From positions 1-5,651 of the forward strand of contig DASPJL010000155.1 of NCBI GenBank assembly GCA_035628645.1: a stretch of 5,651 nt of DNA. The letters run 5' to 3'. Numbering within the stretch: the first letter of the stretch is position 1; every line of letters starts with the position of its first letter. Shown in pieces: positions 1 through 5,651 of the stretch. Source of the DNA: DASPJL01 sp035628645 (lineage in GTDB: Bacteria > Bacteroidota > Bacteroidia > Cytophagales > Cyclobacteriaceae). Both the position numbers and the translations under genes were made by a program. The notes under the pieces are model-generated. The model had not been told where the DNA came from and searched no databases. It saw only the letters and a program-made list of their open reading frames with translations.

Positions 1-673
1 TATGAGCTATATTTTGAGTTACTGTCCAAGGGAGCCATTCAAAAAACTGAGAGGAATGAGCGGCAATTGCGCTTAGTTTCTGGTCATACACTTGTGAAAT
101 ATCTATGGCAATGTCTGGTCTGAAGGGATTGGGTCTTTGAAAGTGATCTGCTCCATACAAAAAGAGGGGATTTTTCTTTAATGGAGGCGTGTGGGGCAAC
201 ACATTGGGAACAATCACCATATATGCAGCATCCTGAACTAAAACGCCAGTGTACCTATGGTCGGGATGATAATCATTTGTTCTGGGGGCAATTACAATGT
301 CGGCATTCCACTCGCGAATCAATCGGATTACATCCATTCTGTTTTCCAAAGTGGGCATCAACTCGCCATCGTGATTATCCAGTACTTCATATTCAATCCC
401 TAGTCTCCTTCCTGCTTCTTTGGCTTCATTTAAACGAATAACGGCTAGCTCCCCTCCTCCTTTTTCCTGATGCCCCTTATCACCATTTGTCAGTGATACA
501 AACTTTACTTTGTGTCCCATTGAACTATATAAAGCGGCTAACCCTCCAGCATCGTTATCGCAATCGTCGGGATGCGCTCCAAACACTATGACTCTTATGG
601 TATCCTGTTGTTGTGCTTTAATTGTATTTCCAAAACAAAATAAGGCAATAAAGAAAAATAAAAGCTTTTTCAT
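1..673 (-). CDS. Exported PIG-L (LmbE-like) family N-deacetylase, 3' end cut off by the window
   Basis: Reading the minus strand from the ATG at 673 gives 224 uninterrupted codons that run off the left edge, so the C-terminus is missing. Residues 1-20 form a signal peptide (MKK, a hydrophobic FFFIALFCF core, then IKA before QQQ), so the enzyme is probably exported. The PIG-L zinc site is clear: AHPDD at 33-37 (H34 and D37 as ligands, D36 as the likely base) and HPDH at 136-139 (H139 as third ligand). These assignments rest on the MshB/LmbE family. GHKVKFVSLTNGD at 53-65 and NDYHPDHRYTG at 133-143 resemble a secreted PIG-L group I recall from Bacteroidota and Planctomycetes. Family members remove N-acetyl groups from amino sugars or related amides; the substrate here is unknown. 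An in-frame stop at 686-688, with no ATG between, fixes the start. It is divergent from the DUF1801 gene. Confidence 0.9.
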   Translation of the reverse strand, partial: MKKLLFFFIALFCFGNTIKAQQQDTIRVIVFGAHPDDCDNDAGGLAALYSSMGHKVKFVSLTNGDKGHQEKGGGELAVIRLNEAKEAGRRLGIEYEVLDNHDGELMPTLENRMDVIRLIREWNADIVIAPRTNDYHPDHRYTGVLVQDAAYMVIVPNVLPHTPPLKKNPLFLYGADHFQRPNPFRPDIAIDISQVYDQKLSAIAAHSSQFFEWLPWTVTQNIAH

Positions 674-805
674 ATTTGAGTATGGTTAAAAATTTTCTCT
701 TAAAATACAGTTTTATTTCAAAATATGTTAAAATTGGACTGTAAAAAAAACAAGCATTTAAAAGAAAGCTTTGCTAAAAAGTAATTCTCTTAAATATCAA
801 ATATT

Positions 806-1222
806 ATGGCAGAACAAAAGACAAAACCTACTGAAGAAAGTGTAATTAAATTTCTTGAAGATGTAGAAGATGAAAAAAAACGTAAAGATAGTTATCATAT
901 CGTAAAATTAATGCAGGCCGCCACTGGTCAGGCGCCAAAAATGTGGGGAACAAACATTGTTGGTTTTGGAAGTTATCACTACAAATACAATAGCGGACAT
1001 GAAGGAGTAGCGCCATTGGTCGGTTTTTCACCAAGAAAGCAAAGTATTTCCCTTTATTTAATGGCTGGATTCACGGAACATGAAAATTTACTCGAACAAT
1101 TAGGCAAGCATAAAGTTGGGAAAGGCTGTCTTTACATCAGCAAACTGGAAGATGTAAATATTAAAGTGCTGTCCTCACTAATAAAGAATTCTGTTGAATT
1201 TTTACAGAAAAAATACAGTTAA
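806..1222 (+). CDS. DUF1801 family small protein
   Basis: This 138-residue protein carries the DUF1801 pattern. A charged N-terminal helix (about 9-30) is followed by APKMWG at 43-48, then IVGFGSYHYKY at 51-61, a short loop, and VGFSPRKQSISLYL at 72-85. A conserved GKGCLYI segment follows at about 106-112, and a closing helix ends in QKKYS. There is no signal peptide or membrane segment, so it is probably cytosolic. The family is related in fold to the YdhG/YdeI-like proteins and has no established biochemical role, so no function is assigned. The ATG at 806 is preceded in frame by TAA at 791-793 with no other start between. No Shine-Dalgarno site is visible, only an A/T-rich leader, as is usual in Bacteroidota. 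It is transcribed alone, away from the PIG-L gene and toward prfC. Confidence 0.85.
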   Translation: MAEQKTKPTEESVIKFLEDVEDEKKRKDSYHIVKLMQAATGQAPKMWGTNIVGFGSYHYKYNSGHEGVAPLVGFSPRKQSISLYLMAGFTEHENLLEQLGKHKVGKGCLYISKLEDVNIKVLSSLIKNSVEFLQKKYS

Positions 1223-1230
1223 TCCAGTTA

Positions 1231-1261
1231 ACGAGGAAATCCGAATGACGAGGGACGAATG
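1231..1261. repeat. Short degenerate tandem repeat between convergent genes
   Basis: Two adjacent related units lie just past the DUF1801 stop codon: ACGAGGAAATCCGAATG (1231-1247) and ACGAGGGACGAATG (1248-1261). The second lacks three bases relative to the first; otherwise both run ACGAGG...CGAATG. The role is unknown. The spacer position fits a small intergenic repeat, but one locus cannot show whether it recurs in the genome. Confidence 0.5.
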
Positions 1262-1286
1262 TTGAAATTTAAGCAATTCACCCCTC
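1250..1286. terminator. Possible weak bidirectional terminator stem
   Basis: In the spacer between the converging DUF1801 and prfC genes, GAGGG (1250-1254) pairs with CCCTC (1282-1286). After a 2x2 internal loop, GAAT (1257-1260) pairs with ATTC (1276-1279), around a 15-base loop. The location is right for a shared terminator. However, there is no clean T-run on either strand and the stem is interrupted, so this is a weak call. Confidence 0.3.
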
Positions 1287-1299
1287 CATTATTCAATAC

Positions 1300-2901
1300 T
1301 TATTCCCCTTCATGAAATTCTGAAAATACTTCTGAGGAGAAGCTGAATTTCAGATCCGGGTTTTGCTCGATTACCCGGTTTAAATACCACTCAGATTCGG
1401 CAAGATAAACAGGATTGTCATTTTTATCGAAGGCAAGATTGGATTGTTTGTGTTTAAAAAACTCATTGATCTTTTCTTTGGATTTACTGGTTACCCAAGC
1501 AGCTTTGTAGTAGTTCATGTGCCTAAAATTACAGCTGGCGCCATATTCATTCAATAACCGGAATTTTATCACTTCAAATTGAAGATCTCCGACCGTACCA
1601 ATAATTTTCCTGTTGCCAAAAGGCTGAATAAAAAGTTGTGCAACACCTTCATCTGTCAACTGCCTGATCCCTTTTTCCAGTTGTTTTGTTTTTAGGGGAT
1701 CTTTGTTTTCTACTTCCCTGAAAATCTCTGGCGAGAATATAGGAATCCCCTGAAAATAAATATTTTCACCTTCTGATAAGGAATCCCCTATTTTAAAGTT
1801 ACCAGTATCGTAAAGACCCACCACATCGCCCGGATAAGCTTCTTCTACCACTTTTCTTTCATTTGCCATAAATGAAACAGGTGCAGAAAACTTCATTTTC
1901 TTGTCAAGACGGGGATGGTAATAAAACTTGTTTCTTTCAAAAACACCTGAGCAAATCCTAAAGAATGCAATTCTATCACGGTGATTGGGATCGAGATTGG
2001 CGTGAATCTTAAAAACAAATCCTGTAAGCTTAGGGTCCGAAGGCAGAACGGTAGATTTATTGGTTTGACGAGGCAGAGGGTTAGGCGCTATTTGGATGAA
2101 TGTATCCAACAATTCGTTTACTCCAAAATTGTTAAGTGCACTCCCGAAAAAAACCGGAGCCAGATCACCATTTCTATACGCTTCTACAGAAAACGGTTCA
2201 TAAATTCCTTCTATAAGTTCTACATCTTCTTTAAGTGCCTTTGCATGTTCTCCCACTGCACTTTCAAGTCTCGGATCGTCTAGCCCTTCCAGCGAAACCA
2301 GATGGTCGGCAATTTCAGTTTTACTCGATTCAAATAAATTGAGTTTATGAGAATATATATTATAAACTCCTTGAAAAGTTTTCCCCATACTGATCGGCCA
2401 TGACAGCGGTCGAACAGGAAGGCTCAACTTTTGCTCTATTTCATCAAGAAGGTCAAAAGGATACTTTCCTTCTCGATCCATTTTATTTATAAATACAATA
2501 ACCGGCGTTTTCCTCAACCTGCATACCTTCATCAGGTTTTCCGTTTGCTCCTCCACTCCTTTTACACAGTCAATAACCAGAATTACACTATCCACCGCTG
2601 TAAGTGTACGGTAAGTATCTTCAGCGAAATCTTTGTGTCCCGGAGTGTCAAGGATATTTACCTGAACACCTTTGTAGAAAAAATTCATAACAGAAGTAGC
2701 CACGGAAATACCCCTTTGCCGCTCTATTTCCATAAAATCAGACGTTGCTCCTTTTTTTATTTTATTGGATTTTACCGCACCTGCCGTTTGAATTGCACCT
2801 CCAAATAAAAGAAGTTTTTCCGTTAATGTCGTCTTGCCCGCATCAGGGTGACTTATGATAGCAAAAGTTCTTCGTTTCTTTATTTCTGATAAAATATCCA
2901 T
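1300..2901 (-). CDS. prfC: Peptide chain release factor 3 (RF3), translational GTPase
   Basis: RF3 is a cytosolic GTPase that acts after peptide release and speeds removal of RF1 and RF2 from the ribosome. The protein has 533 residues, close to the 529 of E. coli RF3. The GTPase motifs are complete: SHPDAGKTT (G1) at 17-25, the RGISV switch I segment at 63-67, DTPGH (G3) at 85-89, NKMD (G4) at 139-142, and SAL (G5) at 254-256 in a PVFFGSALNNFGV block. SWPISMGKTFQGVY at 167-180 and VGDLQFEVIKFRL at 437-449 are RF3-like features that separate it from EF-G. A beta-barrel domain II (about 290-375) and domain III (about 385-533) follow the G domain. The start is firm because an in-frame TAA lies at 2905-2907, two codons upstream. 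It has its own promoter in the 162-base gap after the kinase gene. Confidence 0.97.
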   Translation of the reverse strand: MDILSEIKKRRTFAIISHPDAGKTTLTEKLLLFGGAIQTAGAVKSNKIKKGATSDFMEIERQRGISVATSVMNFFYKGVQVNILDTPGHKDFAEDTYRTLTAVDSVILVIDCVKGVEEQTENLMKVCRLRKTPVIVFINKMDREGKYPFDLLDEIEQKLSLPVRPLSWPISMGKTFQGVYNIYSHKLNLFESSKTEIADHLVSLEGLDDPRLESAVGEHAKALKEDVELIEGIYEPFSVEAYRNGDLAPVFFGSALNNFGVNELLDTFIQIAPNPLPRQTNKSTVLPSDPKLTGFVFKIHANLDPNHRDRIAFFRICSGVFERNKFYYHPRLDKKMKFSAPVSFMANERKVVEEAYPGDVVGLYDTGNFKIGDSLSEGENIYFQGIPIFSPEIFREVENKDPLKTKQLEKGIRQLTDEGVAQLFIQPFGNRKIIGTVGDLQFEVIKFRLLNEYGASCNFRHMNYYKAAWVTSKSKEKINEFFKHKQSNLAFDKNDNPVYLAESEWYLNRVIEQNPDLKFSFSSEVFSEFHEGE

Positions 2902-2970
2902 GTTTTATTTTGAAGCGATTTTTATAGGGAAGATGACAATCAGGTCCTTGTATTTGTGTAAAAAAGGATG

Positions 2971-3001
2971 CAAAGTTAGGGAGAGTTACGGGTATTAACA
3001 A
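2971..3001 (-). promoter_or_regulatory. Bacteroidota-type promoter for prfC
   Basis: On the minus strand, TTG (2999-3001) is followed after exactly 20 bases by TAACTTTG (2971-2978). This matches the -33/-7 pattern TTG-N17-23-TAnnTTTG described for the primary sigma factor of Bacteroidota. Transcription would start a few bases downstream, leaving a leader of about 60 bases before the prfC ATG at 2901. The site lies in the gap after the kinase stop codon, so prfC need not depend on read-through from the kinase gene. Confidence 0.7.
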
Positions 3002-3063
3002 GGATTTGCTACGACAGAAAAAGTCAGTTAACAATAATTGGCTTTAAATTAGGAAAAGGGATA

Positions 3064-5154
3064 TCAGCAGATTGGAAAATATACTTTAAAAGTCGTTCCT
3101 TTATCCGGTTCGCTTTCTACCTCTATCTTCCCCTTAAGCGATTCGATTTGTTCTTTCACCACAAACAACCCCATTCCTTTTCCTTCTCCCTGCTCATGTA
3201 ATCGTTGATAAAGCATAAAAAGCTTCTGAGAATTGGATTTCGTTAAGAGTATACCTACCCCGTTGTCTTTGATCATAATACAGGTATAATTCTCTACCTT
3301 GGTTGATTTAATGAGAATTTCCGGATTCCTATCTTCTGATTTATATTTGATGGCGTTAGAAAGGAGGTTATAAAGAATGCTGTTCAAATAGCTTTTATTG
3401 GAGAATAGCACTTCAGCTTCAGAAAAATCGGTATAGATCAACGCCTGACAAGCTTCAATGTGTTTCCTGAGGCTTTCTATGGTCAGCTCTGCTACGTCTG
3501 CCAGGCAAATTTCTTCATTGCTATCCGGGGAGTGGTCACGGATTAAAAGAATATTATTGAGATCGCCTACTATTTCATCAAGATTTAGCGCTGCCTTTTT
3601 AAGGTGATTAATAATTTTTAAGTTCTCCTTGTCTTTGAGATCTTTCTTATTAAAAATTGATGCAAGGCCTAAAATATGAGCTATCGGTGCACGCAAATTA
3701 TGTGAAATCACATAGGAGAACTGCTCAAGGTTGTGATTCTGCTTGACAAGGTTTTCCATTGCTTCCTGAAGTTGCTGTGTTCTTTCCTGAACCATGTTTT
3801 CAAGGGTGTTATTCAGGACATTTATTTCTTCATTCTTGTCATTCAATTTTACTTTCTGCTCTTCGAGTTGCCTTACAGCTTTAACTTTCTCCATATTACT
3901 TCTGTAAAGCATCACTATAACTACAACCACTAATAACAAAAGAACTGTGGTGATTAAGAGCATAAAGTTTTTCTTCTCTTCGGAAGCAGTTATTACTTTA
4001 TTCTTTTTGCTGAGAAGCTCAATTTGCGATTCCTTTTTTTCAATTTCAAAAGATGATCTTATTTGGTCTATTTCCTCATTAAAGCTTTTACGTTCTATTG
4101 AATCTTTAACTTCGGCATAAAGCTTCTGATAATCAAAGGCCCTACTGTATTGGTTTACATTCTTATAATATCTTGCCAAAACTTCATATAGGAATACTTT
4201 CGAAGGATACTCCTTTTCTCTTTCCGCAATTTTAAGGGCCCGATTCAAAAATTCCTTTGCCGTCGAATATTGTTTTTTTTGAAGATGTACATCAGCTATC
4301 CTACTCATAGTAATGATCACGTCGCTCCAGTCTTTAAACTTTTCACTCAATTCAAGTCCTCTGTGAAAATACAGAAGCGCATAATCGTACTTTTTTTGAA
4401 GCTGAAATATCCTCCCTATATTTCCGTTAGCCGTTCCCTCCCAAATGCTATCCCTCGAAAATTTTGCAAGCCGCAATGCCTCTCTGTGATAGTCGATGGC
4501 TTCTTCATATTCTTCATTATTTCTATGAATTAAAGCCATAGTATTTAAGGCATTGATCAGGGTGCTGTTGTCAAGGTATTTTTTTCCTAACAAATAGGCC
4601 TTTTTTAAATAGTCCTGGGATCGGTTATAATGTTGAGTTTTATAATAAATATCGCCGAGGTAAGAATACAGAAGATATAAATTCTTTTTGTCATTTTCCT
4701 TTTGCTCAAAGACGCTCAAGGCCTGATAATAATTCTTCAAGGCAAGTGTGAATTTTCCGGAATTATGATAAAACCAGCCCAATGTTTTTAAATTATCTGC
4801 TGTCTCCAGCGTAAGTTCATTATTCTTAGATACCCTAATTGCTTTTTCAATAAGTTGAATGGCTTTTACCGATTGCCCATTCCTTTCATAAGCAATGGCT
4901 GCAAATCTGTAGGTAGCAGAAACAGGCCCGAAAAAACTCATTGAGGAAGTGACGACATTAAGCTCCTTCACCTTTTCAAGGGAAGAGTCAGGTTTCATTG
5001 CTTCAAGTTCAACCTCTATATCTTTAATTACTTCTCTGTAATTTGTAGGGTTAGCGTTTTGCAATTGTTGAATAAGACTATCCACTTTCCCGCTTGCGGT
5101 ACAAAATTGAAAACTATAAGCATAGAAAAGTATAAACAAAAATACAAGTCTCAT
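3064..5154 (-). CDS. TPR-containing membrane sensor histidine kinase (orphan)
   Basis: The 696-residue protein starts with a signal-like hydrophobic segment (about 1-20). About seven TPR repeats follow (roughly 80-113, 118-151, 159-192, 199-232, 239-272, 279-312, 318-350). A charged helix, one membrane segment (about 398-416) and a coiled coil (about 420-475) lead into the kinase core. The TPR array should therefore face the periplasm and the kinase the cytoplasm. The core has an H-box SHNLRAP with phospho-acceptor H485, an N-box YNLLSNAIKY (595-604, with N600), DNGVG at 630-634, an F-box near 644-653, and GEGKGMGL at 656-663. It therefore looks able to bind ATP and autophosphorylate. It lacks a receiver domain, and no response regulator is adjacent within the window, so its partner and signal are unknown. 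The start is firm: a TAA codon directly precedes the ATG. The H-box lacks the usual acidic residue after histidine (N486). Confidence 0.93.
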   Translation of the reverse strand: MRLVFLFILFYAYSFQFCTASGKVDSLIQQLQNANPTNYREVIKDIEVELEAMKPDSSLEKVKELNVVTSSMSFFGPVSATYRFAAIAYERNGQSVKAIQLIEKAIRVSKNNELTLETADNLKTLGWFYHNSGKFTLALKNYYQALSVFEQKENDKKNLYLLYSYLGDIYYKTQHYNRSQDYLKKAYLLGKKYLDNSTLINALNTMALIHRNNEEYEEAIDYHREALRLAKFSRDSIWEGTANGNIGRIFQLQKKYDYALLYFHRGLELSEKFKDWSDVIITMSRIADVHLQKKQYSTAKEFLNRALKIAEREKEYPSKVFLYEVLARYYKNVNQYSRAFDYQKLYAEVKDSIERKSFNEEIDQIRSSFEIEKKESQIELLSKKNKVITASEEKKNFMLLITTVLLLLVVVVIVMLYRSNMEKVKAVRQLEEQKVKLNDKNEEINVLNNTLENMVQERTQQLQEAMENLVKQNHNLEQFSYVISHNLRAPIAHILGLASIFNKKDLKDKENLKIINHLKKAALNLDEIVGDLNNILLIRDHSPDSNEEICLADVAELTIESLRKHIEACQALIYTDFSEAEVLFSNKSYLNSILYNLLSNAIKYKSEDRNPEILIKSTKVENYTCIMIKDNGVGILLTKSNSQKLFMLYQRLHEQGEGKGMGLFVVKEQIESLKGKIEVESEPDKGTTFKVYFPIC

Positions 5155-5467
5155 TTAGCAGAGTTAGGACCTTGAATATACATTGCGATGTAGAATGTAT
5201 CAATGAAAGGAAAATTGGAAATAGTAAGATTTGAAAGATTTAGTATTAATTTATCCTATTTAATCATAAAATATTAACCTTTTTTGTAATAAAAAAGATC
5301 AAATCTCACAAGTTGGAAATATAGTAGGAGGAGCAACACCTACCTTAGAATAAAACGAAATACCTACATCGAAGGAAGACGAACTACATTAGAGCTGTAT
5401 AGGAGCTAGCGAATACATGGAAAGCGTTTTAAAGGTATAAATAATTTTTAGTTTTTTCAGTAACTAT
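5155..5467. other. Intergenic stretch without an intact gene, upstream of the kinase
   Basis: All frames are broken by frequent stops, and no tRNA-like or rRNA-like sequence is recognisable. The part next to the kinase (5155-5300) is very A/T-rich and should contain the kinase promoter, but no exact TAnnTTTG box is present on the minus strand. It holds overlapping inverted repeats at 5178-5200. It also holds an A/T hairpin at 5279-5297, CTTTTTT pairing with AAAAAAG around a 5-base loop. The part at about 5297-5392 is less A/T-rich, and one plus-strand frame, broken by a stop, has a weak resemblance to a type I restriction specificity subunit. IS-related sequence begins at 5468. Confidence 0.6.
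5178..5200. promoter_or_regulatory. Overlapping inverted repeats in the kinase leader region
   Basis: ATACATT (5178-5184) and AATGTAT (5194-5200) form a perfect 7-base inverted repeat. Nested in it, TACAT (5179-5183) also pairs with ATGTA (5188-5192). The two pairings share the left arm and exclude each other. The element lies 24-46 bases upstream of the kinase ATG, a plausible place for an operator or a leader hairpin. No function is shown. Confidence 0.35.
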
Positions 5468-5505
5468 TGTCAACTTATTTCAGGAAGGGTCATCAGGAAG
5501 GGTCA
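5468..5505 (+). mobile_element. Right-end-like terminal repeat of an IS3-type element (remnant or neighbouring copy)
   Basis: Positions 5468-5492 are an inverted copy of 5511-5535, with 20 of 25 bases matching by hand count (17 of 18 over 5468-5485 versus 5518-5535). The 25-base unit starts TGTCAAC and ends GGGTCA, so it has the orientation of an IS right end finishing in CA. The last 13 bases are duplicated at 5493-5505. No recognisable transposase 3' end lies upstream, so if this is a right end the body of that copy is missing or decayed. It could instead be one arm of a large stem belonging to the element on the right. Confidence 0.5.
5480..5505. repeat. Perfect 13-base tandem duplication at the IS end
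   Basis: TCAGGAAGGGTCA occurs twice without a gap (5480-5492 and 5493-5505). The first copy is the tip of the right-end-like repeat; the second lies between that end and the left-end-like repeat at 5511. Replication slippage or an imprecise transposition event could have made it. Confidence 0.9.
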
Positions 5506-5528
5506 ATACCTGTCTTGTCCTGAAATAG

Positions 5529-5548
5529 GTTGACAGCAAAAAGTCAAC
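5529..5548 (+). promoter_or_regulatory. Hairpin immediately before the transposase start codon
   Basis: GTTGAC (5529-5534) and GTCAAC (5543-5548) form a perfect 6-base stem around the 8-base loop AGCAAAAA. The stem ends three bases before the ATG at 5552, so in a read-through transcript it would cover the ribosome entry region. Several IS elements use such structures to limit transposase translation from outside promoters. That role here is inferred. Confidence 0.5.
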
Positions 5549-5551
5549 AAA

Positions 5552-5651
5552 ATGAAAGATTTCAAAAAAGCATCAGAATCTGAAACCAAGGAAAAATCCA
5601 AAAGAGTATTACGAGAATATGATGAAAGTTTAAAAAGAAGAGTAGTAGAGG
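5552..5651 (+). CDS. Probable IS3-type transposase OrfA, N-terminal 33 codons only
   Basis: An open frame starts at ATG 5552 and continues past the window edge, giving 33 codons. The visible protein is strongly charged and lysine-rich, and ends in YDESLKRRVVE (23-33). That resembles the opening of the helix-turn-helix region of IS3 OrfA proteins, where a Y-S/D-x-E-F-K-x-x-V-V pattern is common. It follows directly after an IS-end-like inverted repeat and hairpin. If the call is right, it is the DNA-binding protein that joins with OrfB by programmed frameshifting to make the transposase; neither OrfB nor the frameshift site is in view. The short length means other small basic proteins cannot be excluded. 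It is divergent from the kinase gene. Confidence 0.5.
   Translation, partial: MKDFKKASESETKEKSKRVLREYDESLKRRVVE

Larger units (their letters stand above)
5511..5651 (+). mobile_element. Left end and start of an IS3-type insertion sequence, cut by the window
   Basis: The element appears to begin at TGTCTTGTCCTGAAATAGG (5511 onward), with the 5'-TG common to IS3-family ends. Its first 25 bases are an inverted match to 5468-5492. A short hairpin and the start of a probable transposase OrfA follow, the usual IS3 order. The TCCTGAAATAGGTTGACA motif just before a small ORF resembles ends I recall from Bacteroidota IS3-type elements. The right end and OrfB lie outside the window, so the family is an inference, and the exact outer border (5468, 5506 or 5511) is uncertain. 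Confidence 0.6.

Noticed and set aside
181..441. Plus-strand 86-codon open frame
   Set aside because: It is antisense to the PIG-L deacetylase, which carries clear family motifs through the same bases.
674..805. Promoter boxes for the divergent PIG-L and DUF1801 genes
   Set aside because: Only one-off or badly spaced matches to TTG/TAnnTTTG were found in very A/T-rich DNA, so no box could be assigned.
1981..2808. Plus-strand open frames of 100 and 125 codons inside prfC
   Set aside because: They lie antisense to a full-length, well-conserved RF3, and their products are low-complexity, basic and aromatic-rich.
2843..3034. Minus-strand 63-codon open frame overlapping the prfC start
   Set aside because: It overlaps prfC codons in another frame, spans the prfC promoter, and has no family-like features. 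A shadow frame is the better reading.
3015..3050. Possible terminator after the kinase gene (imperfect arms followed by TTTTT on the minus strand)
   Set aside because: Only about 5 of 7 positions pair, with mismatches inside a short stem, which is too weak to call.
3733..4533. Plus-strand open frames of 66 and 87 codons inside the kinase
   Set aside because: They are antisense to the coiled-coil/membrane part and the TPR part of the kinase and have no recognisable features.
5530..5535. TTGACA resembling a sigma-70 -35 box before the transposase
   Set aside because: It belongs to the inverted repeat, no matching -10 box follows at the right distance, and Bacteroidota promoters do not use this pattern.
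1..5651. CRISPR array, tRNA, rRNA or defence gene cluster
   Set aside because: No regularly spaced repeats, cloverleaf-like sequence or recognised intact defence gene was seen on either strand.

Overview
The window is AT-rich bacterial DNA, most likely from a member of the Bacteroidota (possibly a Cytophagales- or Flavobacteriia-like organism; the order cannot be fixed from this sequence). Three things point there. The start codons follow A-rich leaders without Shine-Dalgarno sites. A promoter matching the Bacteroidota pattern TTG-N20-TAnnTTTG precedes prfC. The large sensor kinase has the typical Bacteroidota build: signal peptide, TPR array, one membrane segment, then a kinase core with an SHNLRAP H-box.

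Layout. Positions 1-673 (minus) hold the N-terminal 224 codons of an exported PIG-L/LmbE-type deacetylase that runs off the left edge. A 132-base divergent spacer separates it from a small DUF1801 protein at 806-1222 (plus). A 77-base convergent spacer with a short degenerate tandem repeat and a weak stem follows. Peptide chain release factor 3 (prfC) lies at 1300-2901 (minus). A 162-base gap contains the prfC promoter. A 696-residue TPR sensor histidine kinase without an adjacent response regulator occupies 3064-5154 (minus). The stretch 5155-5467 has no intact gene, only small inverted repeats and one short reading frame that weakly recalls a type I restriction specificity subunit. From 5468 to the right edge the sequence is insertion-sequence DNA: a right-end-like repeat, a perfect 13-base tandem duplication, a left-end-like inverted repeat, a hairpin, and the first 33 codons of a probable IS3-type transposase OrfA.

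The genes do not form an obvious pathway. prfC is core translation machinery with its own promoter; the kinase is an independent, probably orphan, sensor; the deacetylase and DUF1801 protein are divergently transcribed single genes. No new multi-gene system is visible. The most interesting part is the right edge, where two related IS ends lie head-to-tail a few bases apart, resembling an IS3-type circle or tandem-copy junction, next to a possibly degraded gene remnant.
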